Shown here: positions 5,317-6,183 of the stretch, in pieces
How positions within the stretch are numbered: the stretch's first letter is position 1
How the letters are laid out: each line of letters starts with the position of its first letter
NCBI GenBank assembly: GCA_027066355.1
Contig: JAMONW010000151.1
Location: forward strand, 1 to 6,183
Reading direction: 5' to 3'
Length of the DNA: 6,183 nt
From: Campylobacteraceae bacterium
GTDB lineage: Bacteria; Campylobacterota; Campylobacteria; Campylobacterales; Sulfurovaceae
Made by a program: the position numbers and the translations under genes
Notes under the pieces: model-generated
Seen by the model: the letters and a program-made list of their open reading frames with translations, nothing else
Told to the model about the DNA's origin: nothing
The model's database searches: none

Positions 5317-6183
5317 ATGCCAAAACGCAATGATATAAAAAATATACTATTAATAGGTTCTGGTCCAATAGTAATTGGTCAAGCCTGTGAATTTGACTAC
5401 TCTGGAACACAAGCAGCTAAAACTCTTAAAGAGCTAGGATATCGCGTTGTGTTAATCAACTCTAACCCTGCAACTATTATGACCGACCCAGAATTTGCAG
5501 ATAGAACATATATTGAGCCAATTGAAGAGGAGATAATCTCTAAAATAATCAAAAAAGAGAATATTGATGCAATACTTCCAACTATGGGTGGACAGACTGC
5601 TCTAAATGTTGCTATGAGTATGTATGAAAAGGGTATGCTTGAAGGTGTAGAGTTTTTAGGTGCAAACCCAGCTGCAATAAAAAAAGGTGAAGATAGACAA
5701 GCCTTTAAAGAGGCTATGATAAAAATTGGTATGGATTTACCAATATCTAAATATGCCTACAATATAGATGAAGCCTTAAATGCAGCAAAAGAGATAGGTT
5801 TTCCATTAATTATTAGAGCAAGTTACACACTAGCTGGAGGAGGCAGTGGAGTAGCATATAATATTGATGAGTTTAAAGAGATTGCAAAGGGTGGTTTAGA
5901 AGCTAGTCCAATTAATGAAATTTTAATAGAAGAGTCTTTGCTTGGATGGAAAGAGTATGAAATGGAGGTTATTAGAGATAGTGCTGATAACTGTATTATA
6001 GTTTGTTCTATTGAAAACCTAGACCCTATGGGTGTGCATACAGGCGATTCAATTACAATTGCTCCAGCTCTTACACTTACTGATAAAGAGTATCAAAGAA
6101 TGCGTGATGCTTCATTTAAAATTTTAAGAGAAATTGGTGTAGATACTGGTGGTAGTAATGTGCAGTTTTCTATAAATCCAGAT
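5317..6183 (+). CDS. carB: Carbamoyl-phosphate synthase large subunit CarB, 5' part (3' end outside window)
   Basis: CarB makes carbamoyl phosphate from bicarbonate, ammonia delivered by the CarA glutaminase, and two ATP, feeding pyrimidine and arginine synthesis in the cytosol. From the ATG at 5317, with AAGG eight bases upstream, 289 codons are open to the window edge. The family is about 1,070-1,090 residues, so roughly a quarter is present: the pre-ATP-grasp domain and most of the first ATP-grasp (carboxyphosphate) domain. Recognisable parts are IGSGPIVIGQACEFDYSG (13-30), PTMGGQTALN (88-97), EDR (125-127, Arg127 like E. coli Arg129), IRASYTLAGGGSG (166-178, Arg167 like Arg169), HTGDSIT and TGGSNVQF (Gln283 like Gln285). 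The oligomerisation, second ATP-grasp and allosteric domains are off the edge. carA is not adjacent, as I recall for Campylobacter. Nothing in view suggests a defect. Confidence 0.97.
   Translation, partial: MPKRNDIKNILLIGSGPIVIGQACEFDYSGTQAAKTLKELGYRVVLINSNPATIMTDPEFADRTYIEPIEEEIISKIIKKENIDAILPTMGGQTALNVAMSMYEKGMLEGVEFLGANPAAIKKGEDRQAFKEAMIKIGMDLPISKYAYNIDEALNAAKEIGFPLIIRASYTLAGGGSGVAYNIDEFKEIAKGGLEASPINEILIEESLLGWKEYEMEVIRDSADNCIIVCSIENLDPMGVHTGDSITIAPALTLTDKEYQRMRDASFKILREIGVDTGGSNVQFSINPD

Overview
The window is an AT-rich, entirely plus-strand, gene-dense stretch of bacterial housekeeping chromosome. Gene content and order (queH-like, fabZ, lpxA, clpX, mreB, mreC, carB) match what I recall of the conserved neighbourhood in Campylobacterota (Campylobacter jejuni Cj0272-Cj0279, Helicobacter pylori HP1376-HP1372). 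The protein flavour (ClpX with an LGF loop, CarB with RASYTLAGGGSG) and the promoter style (T-rich stretch plus TATAAT) agree with this. The genus cannot be fixed by eye; an Arcobacter-, Sulfurimonas- or Sulfurovum-like organism is plausible.

Layout: (1) bases 1-667 hold the 3' part of a QueH-type epoxyqueuosine reductase gene (tRNA queuosine synthesis), cut by the left edge and carrying a long unexplained C-terminal extension. (2) A 68-base gap holds a probable promoter and a clear ribosome binding site for fabZ. (3) fabZ, lpxA and clpX are packed with overlapping stop and start codons, and mreB follows after 10 bases, so they read as one operon. mreC follows after a 44-base gap with a small AT-rich hairpin and may be cotranscribed. 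(4) A 65-base gap after mreC holds a second probable promoter closely resembling the first. (5) carB begins at 5317 and runs off the right edge. No gene-free stretch exceeds 68 bases.

Together the central operon joins envelope building and growth: FabZ supplies acyl chains for phospholipid and lipid A, LpxA commits hydroxyacyl chains to lipid A, ClpX unfolds proteins for ClpP, and MreB with MreC guides peptidoglycan synthesis along the cell length. QueH and CarB (pyrimidine and arginine precursor) are metabolic neighbours.

I found no mobile element, CRISPR array, RNA gene, toxin-antitoxin or defence system, and no evidence of a novel biological system. The observations worth a second look are modest: the QueH extension, an atypical MreC tail, an altered LpxA active-site position, the paired promoter motif, and several small inverted repeats. 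Comparisons with E. coli, Campylobacter and Helicobacter proteins are from memory, not from a search.
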